Positions 33,355-41,738 are shown, counted from the stretch's first letter. The stretch: DNA of 64,000 nucleotides from Sphaerothrix epifaneia (GCF_042788235.1 NZ_JBHZOL010000004.1:62001-126000), one strand, 5' to 3'. Made by a program: numbers and translations. Notes: generated from the letters alone by a model not told the origin.

Positions 33355-34863
33355 GTGTCTTTTTCAAGACGTAAGTTTTTGACGATGGCAGGCGCGACTG
33401 CTGCCGGGGTTTCGATGGTTGCCCCCCTAGAAGCTTTTTATGCACGGGTTGCCCAAGGGCGTGAACTTGAGTTTGCAGGCGGCTTCAAATACGGCCCTCT
33501 GCGGCCTCGCTTACCTCAAAACACGGCGGCTTTAGCCAATACGGTTGTGGGCGACCTGCGCAACATTCCTTTACTCGAACTACCTCGCGGCTTCAGATAT
33601 ACCGCTTTTTCAATTACAGGCCAAACGATGAGCGACGGTACCTTAGTACCGGGCGATCACGATGGCATGGCAGCTTTCCCCGGCCCTCGCGGTACCACCA
33701 TTTTGGTGCGTAACCACGAACTCAGCCCTGGTGAAGACGAGTTTGGCAACCTCAAAGGGGTAGATGCTCCGCCTGAAAAGCGCTACGCGCCTAACGCCAC
33801 TGGCGGAACGACGACGCTAGTCGTCGATCGCCGTCGCCGTTTGGTGAAAGATTTTGCTTCTCTTTCGGGAACCGTCCGCAACTGTGCGGGTGGGCCTACC
33901 CCGTGGGGATCGTGGATTAGCTGCGAAGAAACCTTCTCTACCACTCCCGACAACAACGGCAACCTCATCTACCACGGCTATAACTTTGAAGTTCCGGCTG
34001 GCACCAATACTGGTTTGGTGACGCCTGTGGCGCTAACCGATATGGGTCGCTTCAGCCATGAGGCCGTAGCGGTTGATCCGCGTACAGGCTACGTTTACGA
34101 AACTGAAGACAGCGGCGATAGCTGCTTTTATCGCTTTGTGCCCAATGTCAAAGGCCAACTTGCCCAAGGTGGCAGCCTCTATGCCCTCAAAATCAAGCAG
34201 TATCCTGACGGGGTCAATACCTCTAACAACCCCAACCTAGGCGGGCAGGAAGGTTTGATTCCAGTTGGGCGCGAGTACCGGGTAGAGTGGGTAAAAATCG
34301 ACAATCCTAACCCCATTCCAGAAGAAAACAGCAACGACCAGCAGGTACGCGCCCAAGGGCAAGCCAAAGGGGCGGCTGTCTTTTTCCGGGGCGAAGGTGC
34401 TTGGTATGGCAATGGGGTGATCTACTTTATTGCGACCCAAGGTGGCCCCCCTGCAGTGGATGATGCGCGGGGGAATGGTCAGGTTTGGGAATACAACCCA
34501 GCAAAAGAAACGCTGACGCTGCTTGTAGAAGCGCCGCCGTCAGGGGAGTTTTTAGATGAACCTGACAACATCACGGTGGCTCCGTTTGGCGATCTCATCC
34601 TCTGTGAAGATGGCGGTGGAGAGCAGTTTGTTGTGGGGGTTGACTTAGATGGCTTGCTCTATAAGTTCGCCCGTAACTTGATTGACAATACGGAGTTTGC
34701 AGGTGCTTGCTTCTCGCCAGATGGCAGCACCTTATTTGTCAATAGCCAAGGGCTAGGGGTGACTTATGCCATCTGGGGACCTTGGACATCGCCAGATGGC
34801 GAAGGCGGTGAAGGCGGCGAAGGCGGCGAAGGCGACAACGACGGCGAAGGCGATGAGGACTAA
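33355..34863 (+). CDS. PhoX-like (DUF839) Tat-exported protein
   Basis: 502 residues from a GTG. The N-terminus has a twin-arginine signal, SRRKFLTMAGATAAG, so folded export with bound metals is expected. The body matches the PhoX/DUF839 family: HDGMAAFPGPRGTTILVRNHE, TPWGSWISCEETF, GRFSHEAVAVDPRTGYVYETED and DEPDNITVAPFGDLILCEDGG. Characterised PhoX enzymes are calcium/iron alkaline phosphatases; DUF839 also covers proteins without proven activity. The C-terminal 20-odd residues are a Gly-Glu repeat tail of low complexity. A candidate Pho box upstream supports phosphate control. Confidence 0.85.
   Translation: MSFSRRKFLTMAGATAAGVSMVAPLEAFYARVAQGRELEFAGGFKYGPLRPRLPQNTAALANTVVGDLRNIPLLELPRGFRYTAFSITGQTMSDGTLVPGDHDGMAAFPGPRGTTILVRNHELSPGEDEFGNLKGVDAPPEKRYAPNATGGTTTLVVDRRRRLVKDFASLSGTVRNCAGGPTPWGSWISCEETFSTTPDNNGNLIYHGYNFEVPAGTNTGLVTPVALTDMGRFSHEAVAVDPRTGYVYETEDSGDSCFYRFVPNVKGQLAQGGSLYALKIKQYPDGVNTSNNPNLGGQEGLIPVGREYRVEWVKIDNPNPIPEENSNDQQVRAQGQAKGAAVFFRGEGAWYGNGVIYFIATQGGPPAVDDARGNGQVWEYNPAKETLTLLVEAPPSGEFLDEPDNITVAPFGDLILCEDGGGEQFVVGVDLDGLLYKFARNLIDNTEFAGACFSPDGSTLFVNSQGLGVTYAIWGPWTSPDGEGGEGGEGGEGDNDGEGDED
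34798..34860 (+). repeat. GGCGAAGGC tandem repeat coding the acidic Gly-Glu tail
   Basis: Four near-identical 9-base units (GAAGGCGGC / GAAGGCGGT) followed by diverged units encode the GEGGEGGEG-type tail of the PhoX-like protein. Such a tract is prone to slippage, so tail length may vary between strains. Confidence 0.65.
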
Positions 34864-35236
34864 ACCTCACCTGTCGCTTCACGCCTGCTCAAACCAGATG
34901 CTACGGTGAGATCAACGCGATCGCCGCTGTTTAAGCTTTCTCTCGGCTGGCAGAGAATCGCCTGTGGTTGCCTGGGTTAGGCGATCGCTCGTTTGTTACT
35001 TTTCTACCAGCCTTTGAGCTTGCCTCTAGCACTAAAGGTGGAAAGCCGAAGGCAGAAGGAAAGCTTTTCTGGCAGCGGCTTGCAGCCCTTGAAGTGTCCC
35101 AGCGCTGGGGGCTACAGCATAGATCCGCTCACCGCTTGTTTGCTCCGCTTAAAACGCTGTGGGTAACTCGCTTTATCCACAGCGTTAAATACAAAACTTT
35201 TAGAAAAATCTTCGTTTAGTCAGCTAGATTAGCCGT
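34864..35236. other. Spacer with repeat copy D
   Basis: 373 bases between two plus-strand genes. Apart from repeat copy D (35025-35121) and a short CTCTCGGCTGGCAGAG hairpin near 34941, nothing is recognised. The open frame across copy D is not credited. Confidence 0.45.
35025..35121 (+). repeat. Dispersed intergenic repeat, copy D
   Basis: Begins TCTAGCACTAAAGGTGG, carries the core AAAGCTTTTCTGGCAGCGGC and ends GTGTCCCAGCGC...GGCTACAGCATA. Together with copy B it defines the consensus best. Confidence 0.7.
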
Positions 35237-36907
35237 ATGCAATCCGCACCTCAACCTTTATCTGCTTGGAAACAGCTCAAAACAGGCAAACTCACCTGCA
35301 CAGCAGCGCTCAATCTTTTAATCAACGAGCAGGGCAAGCTCAACCTGGCAGCTTTAGATGAAGAGGTCAGCCGCCGTTTCTTTCAGCTTTTTCCGGATCG
35401 TAAGTTGCCGCCTGTAGTACCGCTATTGCTCTGGCAAAATTGCTATTACCTGGGCAGCCCGGTGGCGTTGGACGAAGAAGAAATTAACAAACTTAGCGAT
35501 CGCACCCAAACCTGTATTGAGATCAGGCCGATTTCGCCTAAGTGCTACCGCGCCTGGCACCACACCCGCCACTATGACCCCAGCCAGATTTTTGCGGGGC
35601 CGCTGATCGATCCGCTGACAGGCGAACAGCTTTCAGAAGATATTTCTGAAACAACCGAGCTGTCTTTAGCCAAAGCCGATGGCCAAATCGAGCGAATTAA
35701 AACAATTATTGCCAGTGCCTTGCGTAACCGAGCCAGCGATATTCACCTGGAACCGACGCTAGAAGGGCTACGGGTGCGCTACCGCATTGATGGCGTGCTG
35801 CGCGATGTCACCAGGCTGCCGCTAGAAATTAGCCGCCGGGTAGTCGTAGCGCTCAAAGTGATGGCGGATATGGATATTTCTGATAGCCGCCGCCCCCAAG
35901 ATGGCCGCATTGGTGAGCAGTATGCGGTAGATCGCGAAGCCGACTTAGGCATGGATATGCGGGTGAGTACGCTGCCTTGCGTAGGCGGTGAAAAAGCAGT
36001 TGTCCGACTTTTGCCGCGCAAAAACCCGTTTTCCACGATTGACAAGCTAGGGTTTGAGCCACAAACGCTGACGGCTTATAAAACCTGGCTGCAACAACCC
36101 CAGGGCATGATCATCTTTACGGGGCCAACCGGATCGGGAAAAACCAGCACGCTTTATACCAGTTTGCAAGAGATCGCTACCGAACACGTCAATGTGGTGA
36201 CGGTTGAAGATCCGGTGGAATATGTGCTGCCGCGCATTACCCAAACCCAGGTCAACGAGGCGGCAGGAATGACGTTTGCCGCGGGTCTGCGCTCAATTTT
36301 GCGCCAAGACCCAGACATTATTATGGTGGGAGAAATTCGTGACCACGAAACGGCAGAGACGGCTGTTCGAGCAGCGCTCACTGGGCACCTGGTATTTACA
36401 ACGCTGCATACTAACGACGCCGTAGGGGCTATTCCTCGGATTAAAGACATTGGCCCTGATCCAGGCTTGATTAGCGATGCGCTGTTGGGGGTAATTGCAC
36501 AACGTTTGATTCGGCGGGTCTGCCCTCATTGCGCTGAGTCGTATACCCCACGGGCTGAAGATCTGGCTATTTTGGGTTTAGAGATTAAGCAGGCATACAC
36601 AGCCAACTGGCAGCGGGGTCAAGGCTGCGCTCACTGTTTTCAGTCGGGCTATCTGGGGCGAGAGGCGGTGGTTGAACTGCTGGAAATTGACGATCGCATT
36701 CGTGAGCTAATTTACGAAGGCACCATCAGCCAACTACATCGCTATTTACACAAAATTGGCTTTATGTCGTTTCGGTTGGCGGCGATTGAAAAAATCTTGG
36801 CGGGTAAAACCACGGTTGAAGAAGTGATTCGGGTGCTGCCGCGTAGTGCGCTGATGCGCGGGTCTGGTAGCGAGGCGGATCTTCATTTGGTGCAAAAGTT
36901 AGGCTAG
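35237..36907 (+). CDS. GspE/PilB-type secretion ATPase, orphan
   Basis: 556 residues, shorter than canonical cyanobacterial PilB (about 670). The N-terminal ~130 residues are divergent; the ATPase core has ASDIHLEPT, Walker A GPTGSGKT, Asp box VTVEDPVEY, Walker B DPDIIMVGEIRDHETAE and His box HLVFTTLHTNDAV. A zinc-binding CPHC...CAHC pair follows. These hexameric ATPases power type IV pilus or type II secretion assembly. No pilC, pilT or pilin gene is nearby, so this may be a second PilB/GspE like those seen alongside the main one in other cyanobacteria. Confidence 0.88.
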   Translation: MQSAPQPLSAWKQLKTGKLTCTAALNLLINEQGKLNLAALDEEVSRRFFQLFPDRKLPPVVPLLLWQNCYYLGSPVALDEEEINKLSDRTQTCIEIRPISPKCYRAWHHTRHYDPSQIFAGPLIDPLTGEQLSEDISETTELSLAKADGQIERIKTIIASALRNRASDIHLEPTLEGLRVRYRIDGVLRDVTRLPLEISRRVVVALKVMADMDISDSRRPQDGRIGEQYAVDREADLGMDMRVSTLPCVGGEKAVVRLLPRKNPFSTIDKLGFEPQTLTAYKTWLQQPQGMIIFTGPTGSGKTSTLYTSLQEIATEHVNVVTVEDPVEYVLPRITQTQVNEAAGMTFAAGLRSILRQDPDIIMVGEIRDHETAETAVRAALTGHLVFTTLHTNDAVGAIPRIKDIGPDPGLISDALLGVIAQRLIRRVCPHCAESYTPRAEDLAILGLEIKQAYTANWQRGQGCAHCFQSGYLGREAVVELLEIDDRIRELIYEGTISQLHRYLHKIGFMSFRLAAIEKILAGKTTVEEVIRVLPRSALMRGSGSEADLHLVQKLG

Positions 36908-36963
36908 CACAGCCATCTCCCCAGATCTGTTGTAGCTAACAGATCTGGCTCACCCTATTGCTA

Positions 36964-37194
36964 TTAATCTTCAGGCTGTCCTAGATAAAGCTCAACAAAC
37001 GTCGTTGCTGCGTTTGGGTCAATTTGGTGCAGCGCATCTCGCAGTTGAATAACCATCTCCGCCCCCGGATCGCGAATTTCGTTTACCCAACGATATACAT
37101 TGGCTCGACCAATTCCCATTTTCACGGCAACCTGGTTTTGACTAATGCCGTAGTCTTCTAAAACCTGCTTAAGCGCTTTTCCTGCACGTCCCAT
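36964..37194 (-). CDS. XRE-family helix-turn-helix regulator
   Basis: 76 residues forming a single HTH domain: ALKQVLEDYGISQNQVAVKMG, with the recognition helix IGRANVYRWVNEIRDPG, and a short acidic C-terminus. No oligomerisation or sensor domain is seen. A perfect 13 bp inverted repeat lies 42-83 bases upstream of its start in the divergent promoter region and is the likely autoregulatory site. Alternative reading: antitoxin-like XRE protein, but no toxin partner is adjacent. Confidence 0.82.
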   Translation of the reverse strand: MGRAGKALKQVLEDYGISQNQVAVKMGIGRANVYRWVNEIRDPGAEMVIQLRDALHQIDPNAATTFVELYLGQPED

Positions 37195-37235
37195 GCCCCT
37201 GATTCTGTCAGAGGCTTATAACGGCGTAAATGACA

Positions 37236-37277
37236 CCGATTAGTCTACGGATAGTAAAGTTAGTGTAGACTAATCGG
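37236..37277. promoter_or_regulatory. Perfect 13 bp inverted repeat between the XRE gene and a small gene
   Basis: CCGATTAGTCTAC (37236-37248) and GTAGACTAATCGG (37265-37277) are exact reverse complements around 16 bases. It sits between the divergent XRE gene (start 37194) and the 59-residue gene (start 37393), a classic place for a shared operator. Binding by the XRE protein is inference. Confidence 0.55.
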
Positions 37278-37392
37278 CAACATCTTGTTTGAGAGATGCA
37301 GCTTCAGCAAAGGCTAAAAGCCAGCAGCCAAAGTTTTCGAGGCTCGGTGTGCTGGCTTTAGCTCCCTAATTTCCTCAGGAGACTAACTGATT

Positions 37393-37572
37393 ATGACTTA
37401 TCAAACCCGTCTTTATCACTGGGCGATCGCGCGTTTAATTCCTCCCGTTCGCTGGGTGATTATTGGCCGTTGCCGCAATCGCTCAGACGCCGACGGTCAT
37501 CTCCAGCTATTGCGACAGCGCCTTCCCCACGTTCGCTTTGAAATTGTGTTTGATCTAGCGATCGCTCCCTAA
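37393..37572 (+). CDS. 59-residue conserved-looking cyanobacterial small protein
   Basis: ATG at 37393 preceded by CAGGAGA at good distance. The product starts MTYQTRLYHWAIARLIPP, continues VRWVIIGRCRNRSDADGHLQ, then LLRQRLPHVRFEIVFD. Aromatic-rich opening, a basic middle and the R-x-R-S-D-A-D-G-H motif look like a small cyanobacterial family I have seen in outline, though I cannot cite a name. No signal or membrane helix. It is divergent from the XRE regulator across the palindrome at 37236-37277. Confidence 0.65.
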   Translation: MTYQTRLYHWAIARLIPPVRWVIIGRCRNRSDADGHLQLLRQRLPHVRFEIVFDLAIAP

Positions 37573-37804
37573 CCCCTGAGGCTCTGCTGCTGACAGGTAG
37601 CAGAGCCGTCCTTTCGCCTCACCTTTTGCCATTTTTGCTGCCGCTTAGCCAAAAGCCGCTATAGTCGCTACAGTTATACCGATTCTTCAACGTAAAGGTA
37701 CAGATGAGAATGCCGAAACGTCTGCAGATCAGAGACTGTTCAATTCAAAATCTAAAATCTAAAATCGAGAATTGATATTAGACTGCCGTAGCTAGGCGTT
37801 TATT

Positions 37805-38074
37805 ATGGGCAAACTCAGCGTCAAAGTCGTGCCGTCTTCTGCTAAAAATGCGATTGTCGGTTGGTTAGGGGACGCCTTAAAAATTAAAGTGCAGGCTCCT
37901 GCCGAAAAAGGTAAAGCCAACGCTGCTGTGATCAAACTGCTGGCTGCTCAACTGGGGTTGCCCCAAGACGCTATTGAAATTGTCAGCGGCCAGACCACAG
38001 CTACCAAAGTTTTAGCCATTCACGGCTTAGAAACGGCTCAAATTGTCGCCCAACTTCAGCAGGCGATCGCCTGA
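37805..38074 (+). CDS. DUF167 / YggU family protein
   Basis: 89 residues. Matches the family through VKVVPSSAKNAIVGWLGDALKI, KVQAPAEKGKANAAVIKLLA and IVSGQTTATKVLAI. The fold is a small alpha/beta domain; no activity is established, and the basic pattern suggests nucleic-acid contact only as speculation. Convergent with the glutamine-synthetase-like gene, 21 bases apart. Confidence 0.9.
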   Translation: MGKLSVKVVPSSAKNAIVGWLGDALKIKVQAPAEKGKANAAVIKLLAAQLGLPQDAIEIVSGQTTATKVLAIHGLETAQIVAQLQQAIA

Positions 38075-38095
38075 GCCAGTTTTTCCCCAGGCAAG

Positions 38096-39406
38096 CTAGC
38101 AGTCTAGCGTTGTTTCCCGTTCCCAAGGGGTAACTTGGGCGTTGAAGTCGCGCCACTCTTGTTGCTTTAGCTGCAAATAAGACTGCACAAACCCAGTCCC
38201 CAAAGCGCGTGGCAAAACCGAGTCTTGCGCTAGCTGTTGTAAAGCCGCTTGCAAATGGGTTGGCAACGCCTTCGCCGTACCAGATGGTAACGGCTCGGTG
38301 TAGTTGTTGTTGTCACAACGAGGCCCCGGATCGCGTTTGTGTTCAATGCCGTCTAAGCCCGCTGCAATCAGCGCTGCTGGTAGCAGATAAGGGTTAGCAG
38401 CACCATCGGCCAAACGCAGCTCAAAGCGCCCCGCTTCAGGAATACGAATGGCATGGGTGCGATTGTTGCCGCTATAGCTAACTGCATTGGGCGACCAGGT
38501 AGCGCCCGATAGCGTTGCCGGGGCATTGATGCGCTTGTAGGAATTAATCGTGGGGTTGGTAAAAGCGCAAAGTGCCTGAGCAGAGTGCAGCACCCCGCCA
38601 ATAAACTGGTAAGCCAGATCCGACAATCCCAATTCTCCTGCCGGATCGTGAAACAGGTTAGTGTTGCCTGCCCCATCCCAAACCGACAGGTGCATATGGC
38701 AGCCGTTGCCCGTGAGGTGGGCAAAAGGCTTTGGCATGAAAGTAGCGCGAAATCCGTGCTTTTCAGCGATCGCTTTTGTCATGTACTTAAAGAAAGCATG
38801 GCGATCGGCTGTCACCAGCGCATCCGCATACGTCCAGTTCATCTCAAACTGACCGTTGGCATCTTCGTGGTCGTTTTGGTAAGCACCCCAGCCCAGGGCT
38901 AGCATGGCGTCGCAAATCTCAGCGATCACCTCAAACCGTCGCATCAGGGCTTGTTGGTCGTAGCAGGGTTTCATTTGGCGATCGCGCGGATCTGAAAGCA
39001 TTTCACCATCGGGCGATAGCAAAAAATACTCGCATTCCACTCCGGTCTTTACCCGGTAGCCTTGCTCCTGCGCCTGTTGCAGCACCCGTTTTAATACCAG
39101 CCGTGGGGTTTGCTCAATTGGGTTGCCCGCAGGCGTTACCAGATCGGCAGGTAGCCATGCCACCTCTGGTTTCCAGGGCAATTGAAATAGGCTACTGGTT
39201 TCGGGCAGCGCCAGCATATCAGCATCGGCTGGGGTCATATCTAGCCAGGTAGCAAACCCGGCAAACCCGGCACCATTCGCCGCGATCGCGTCGATTGCCT
39301 CAGTCGGCACCAGTTTGGCTCGCTGAGTGCCAAACAAATCGGTAAACGAAATGAGAAAGTAGCGAATCTCTTTCTGGCGGGCGACTTCAGACAGGATGGT
39401 TGGCAT
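38096..39406 (-). CDS. Glutamine-synthetase-like ligase (GlnT/type III glutamate-ammonia ligase group)
   Basis: 436 residues. Glutamine-synthetase fold markers: the metal-binding VECEYFLLSPDG (E-x-E), GQFEMNW, NGCHMHLSVWD, and NPTINSYKRINAP. Length and sequence style fit the GlnT / gamma-glutamylmethylamide synthetase group rather than GlnA or GlnN. Members ligate ammonia, amines or other amino compounds to glutamate at the expense of ATP. It is the last of three genes after a desaturase and an acyltransferase-like hydrolase, so the amine acceptor may be specific to that pathway. Confidence 0.82.
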   Translation of the reverse strand: MPTILSEVARQKEIRYFLISFTDLFGTQRAKLVPTEAIDAIAANGAGFAGFATWLDMTPADADMLALPETSSLFQLPWKPEVAWLPADLVTPAGNPIEQTPRLVLKRVLQQAQEQGYRVKTGVECEYFLLSPDGEMLSDPRDRQMKPCYDQQALMRRFEVIAEICDAMLALGWGAYQNDHEDANGQFEMNWTYADALVTADRHAFFKYMTKAIAEKHGFRATFMPKPFAHLTGNGCHMHLSVWDGAGNTNLFHDPAGELGLSDLAYQFIGGVLHSAQALCAFTNPTINSYKRINAPATLSGATWSPNAVSYSGNNRTHAIRIPEAGRFELRLADGAANPYLLPAALIAAGLDGIEHKRDPGPRCDNNNYTEPLPSGTAKALPTHLQAALQQLAQDSVLPRALGTGFVQSYLQLKQQEWRDFNAQVTPWERETTLDC

Positions 39407-39454
39407 AGCAGTTTGTCTATAAATTTGTCTATAAAAGCGATAAAAGCGATTGGC

Positions 39455-40468
39455 TTAAGACCTGAGCCAGTCTTGCACTGACTGCCGAATAAAAGCGGCA
39501 TCTTCCGGATTTTGATAGGGGTTGCCAGCCCGATGTCCCCAAATCGAGGGAATGGGGCAATACTCGGCTTGGGGTATGAGGGCGGCTTCTGCGGCGCAGT
39601 CTTCAGGGGTGAAGTAGAGATCCGTCGTCGCAGGCATTACCAGAGTTTTGGCTTGAATCGCCGCCATTGCTTGCCGATAATCGCCCTGGTAGGTCGGATT
39701 TTGGCTAATATCGCAGCGCCACCAGGTATCCAGCATGGCAATCAGGTTACGGGGATCGCGTTTGCGGTAGTTGACTTCCCAGCCCCGCCAGAGATAGTCG
39801 GCCAACGTGTCATAGCCGAGCTGAGTGTAAACCCGTTCTCGGTAATAAGCCTGCGACGCCGCCCAGCTAGCATAAATGCGGGCAAAAGTACGAAAGCCCC
39901 GTTCAGGGATGCCTGTAAAGGTTTTACCGTTCCAGGTGGGATCTGCCGTCAGCGCCGATCGCAAACTTTCCAAAAAAATTTGGTTATGTTCAGTGGTACG
40001 AGCAGTACCGCAGATAGCTACAATTCGCTGCACCCGCTCAGGATACAGTGCCCCCCAGTGGTAAGCTTGCTGCGCTCCCATCGACCAGCCATAGACCAAG
40101 GCCAGTTGCTCAACGCCAAAAACGGCTTGCAGCAAGCGCTGCTGCACCGTGACGTTATCTAAATGGGTAAAGTAAAGCCCCTGCTCAGCTAGCCCTGGTA
40201 AGTCGCCGTTGCTAGGGGAGCTAGATAGGCCATTACCCAGCATATTGGGGATGACAATAAACCAGCGGGTCGGGTCGAGAATGCCCTCAGGCTGAATCAG
40301 CCAGTCAATATCGCTGTGTTGGGCACCGTAAGAGGTGGGATAGAGAATGACATTGTCGCGATCGCGCGATAACTCCCCGTAGGTTTGATACACCACCCGA
40401 ATTTGCGGCAGCGTGACGCCACACTGCAACACAAAATTTTCTGCCTGCCAACAGCTTGCCTGCCTCAT
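39455..40468 (-). CDS. Homoserine O-acetyltransferase-like alpha/beta hydrolase
   Basis: 337 residues. The nucleophile elbow is GWSMGAQQAYHWGALYPERV, and SYGAQHSDIDWLI and NMLGNGLSSSPSN near the N-terminus are typical of the MetX-like branch. A C-terminal WGHRAGNP segment supplies the His. MetX transfers acetyl groups to homoserine, but the cyanobacterial gene set here (desaturase, GS-like ligase) suggests another acyl transfer or hydrolysis. It overlaps the desaturase stop by four bases (ATGA), so the two are translationally coupled. Confidence 0.82.
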   Translation of the reverse strand: MRQASCWQAENFVLQCGVTLPQIRVVYQTYGELSRDRDNVILYPTSYGAQHSDIDWLIQPEGILDPTRWFIVIPNMLGNGLSSSPSNGDLPGLAEQGLYFTHLDNVTVQQRLLQAVFGVEQLALVYGWSMGAQQAYHWGALYPERVQRIVAICGTARTTEHNQIFLESLRSALTADPTWNGKTFTGIPERGFRTFARIYASWAASQAYYRERVYTQLGYDTLADYLWRGWEVNYRKRDPRNLIAMLDTWWRCDISQNPTYQGDYRQAMAAIQAKTLVMPATTDLYFTPEDCAAEAALIPQAEYCPIPSIWGHRAGNPYQNPEDAAFIRQSVQDWLRS

Positions 40469-41445
40469 GGGGCGTTGCCAAATTGAGCCACAATCTCACG
40501 ATTGGCGGCAATATATCCCGGCGTTACCTGGGTTAGCCGATCGGCTAGCTGGACGTGCGCCTGAGGCAGCGCATGAAACGGAATCGAGGCATAGAGATGA
40601 TGCTCGGCATGAAACGGCATATTCCACATTAAGCGTCGCAGCGGCCAGACGGTCAGCGTGGTGCGGGTATTGGTTAATGGATTGTCGTCTTGGGTGCAAC
40701 CTGTGTGTTCGGCCATCAAAATGAAGCGTAGAATGGGCTGCCCTACCGCTAAAGGCAGCAGCCAGTAAGTGATAAACCAGGGGCGCTGAAAGGCAATCGA
40801 AAGGGCGATCGCGCCGCCATAAACCGCTAGCTGCCATGCGGTTGACCGCATCACCTCCTGTCTGGCGGCGGCTGAGATGTAAGGACAGTCCTCAAATTGC
40901 CCTCGCGCCGCCCGGATATGCCCCTGTACTTTGCCGATCCACCAGGGAATGCTGCTGAGCTGCCACAGGTAAGCCGCCCAGCTACTAGGAGGAGCCTCCG
41001 CTAGCTCAGGGTCTTTCCCCGGAAGTTGGGTATAGCGGTGATGCCACTTGTGGTAACGCCGATAAAACGTACTGTTGTAAAACGATAAAACCCCTGCAAA
41101 CCAAGCCACGCCATCATTCAACCGCTGGCTGGCAAAAGCAGTACGATGCACGCACTCATGCAGCGTGGCAAACATTGCCGCCAAACTAAAGCCATAGACC
41201 ATCAAAGCCGGAATCGCCAACCCCCAAGCCTGCTCCCGGCTCCAAGCCCAAATACTGCCACTGATGGCGATCACAGCCAAATGCCAGATCAATTGTTGCC
41301 AGCCTTTAAGATTCGATCGCCCGTTTAAATCGGCCAGAACAGATCCGGGCAAAATTGCTGAGGGTTGGGTCGGCGGGGATAATGGCGAGATTGCTGGCAG
41401 AGGGGAGGCGCTAAGCGCTTCAGGCGGCGTAGACTGCGTAGACAT
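40465..41445 (-). CDS. Membrane fatty-acid desaturase family protein
   Basis: 326 residues. His boxes HECVH (96-100), HKWHH (132-136) and HAEHH (279-283) plus His247 in MAEHTGC are all present, with about four membrane helices and an N-terminal Pro/Ser-rich 35 residues. The superfamily carries out O2-dependent desaturation, hydroxylation or demethylation. The MAEHTGC and ASIPFHALPQAH segments set it apart from DesA-D lipid desaturases and from the gene at 16391. First of a three-gene operon. Confidence 0.85.
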   Translation of the reverse strand: MSTQSTPPEALSASPLPAISPLSPPTQPSAILPGSVLADLNGRSNLKGWQQLIWHLAVIAISGSIWAWSREQAWGLAIPALMVYGFSLAAMFATLHECVHRTAFASQRLNDGVAWFAGVLSFYNSTFYRRYHKWHHRYTQLPGKDPELAEAPPSSWAAYLWQLSSIPWWIGKVQGHIRAARGQFEDCPYISAAARQEVMRSTAWQLAVYGGAIALSIAFQRPWFITYWLLPLAVGQPILRFILMAEHTGCTQDDNPLTNTRTTLTVWPLRRLMWNMPFHAEHHLYASIPFHALPQAHVQLADRLTQVTPGYIAANREIVAQFGNAP

Positions 41446-41738
41446 AGTTAGGCGTTAAGACAACTGTTTACGACAACAGTAGCGATAAAGCAGAAGATTA
41501 AGCTTTCGTGTACTGGTATATCGCTGACATTTCATCGCTCGTTGTTACACAGGCTACGATTTTTCCGGTGAATTTAGAATTGGCCTGTTGTCAGGGGGGT
41601 GTCGTCACAAGGTTAAAAACATTTCAAAGGTTGGTTGTATGGCTAGCCAGTAGCTTAGGGCAGGCGTGGCTGAAAGAGCAGCAAAATAAAGCCGAACATG
41701 GTAAAAGCAATCAAGGCCGATATAGTGAGAGAGACGAC

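Noticed and set aside
34968..35219. 83-codon open frame before the GspE gene
   Set aside because: It overlaps repeat copy D, has no RBS and shows no protein-like composition.
37300..37370. Possible sixth copy of the dispersed repeat near the 59-residue gene
   Set aside because: Only short words (AAAGGCTAAAAGCCAGCAG) match; the core AAAGCTTTTCTGTCAGCGG is absent.
41544..41557. GTTACACAGGCTAC as an NtcA site for urtE
   Set aside because: The left half is GTT rather than GTA and the -10-like TAGAAT follows only 17 bases later, short of the usual 20-24. Plausible for a nitrogen gene but too weak to annotate.
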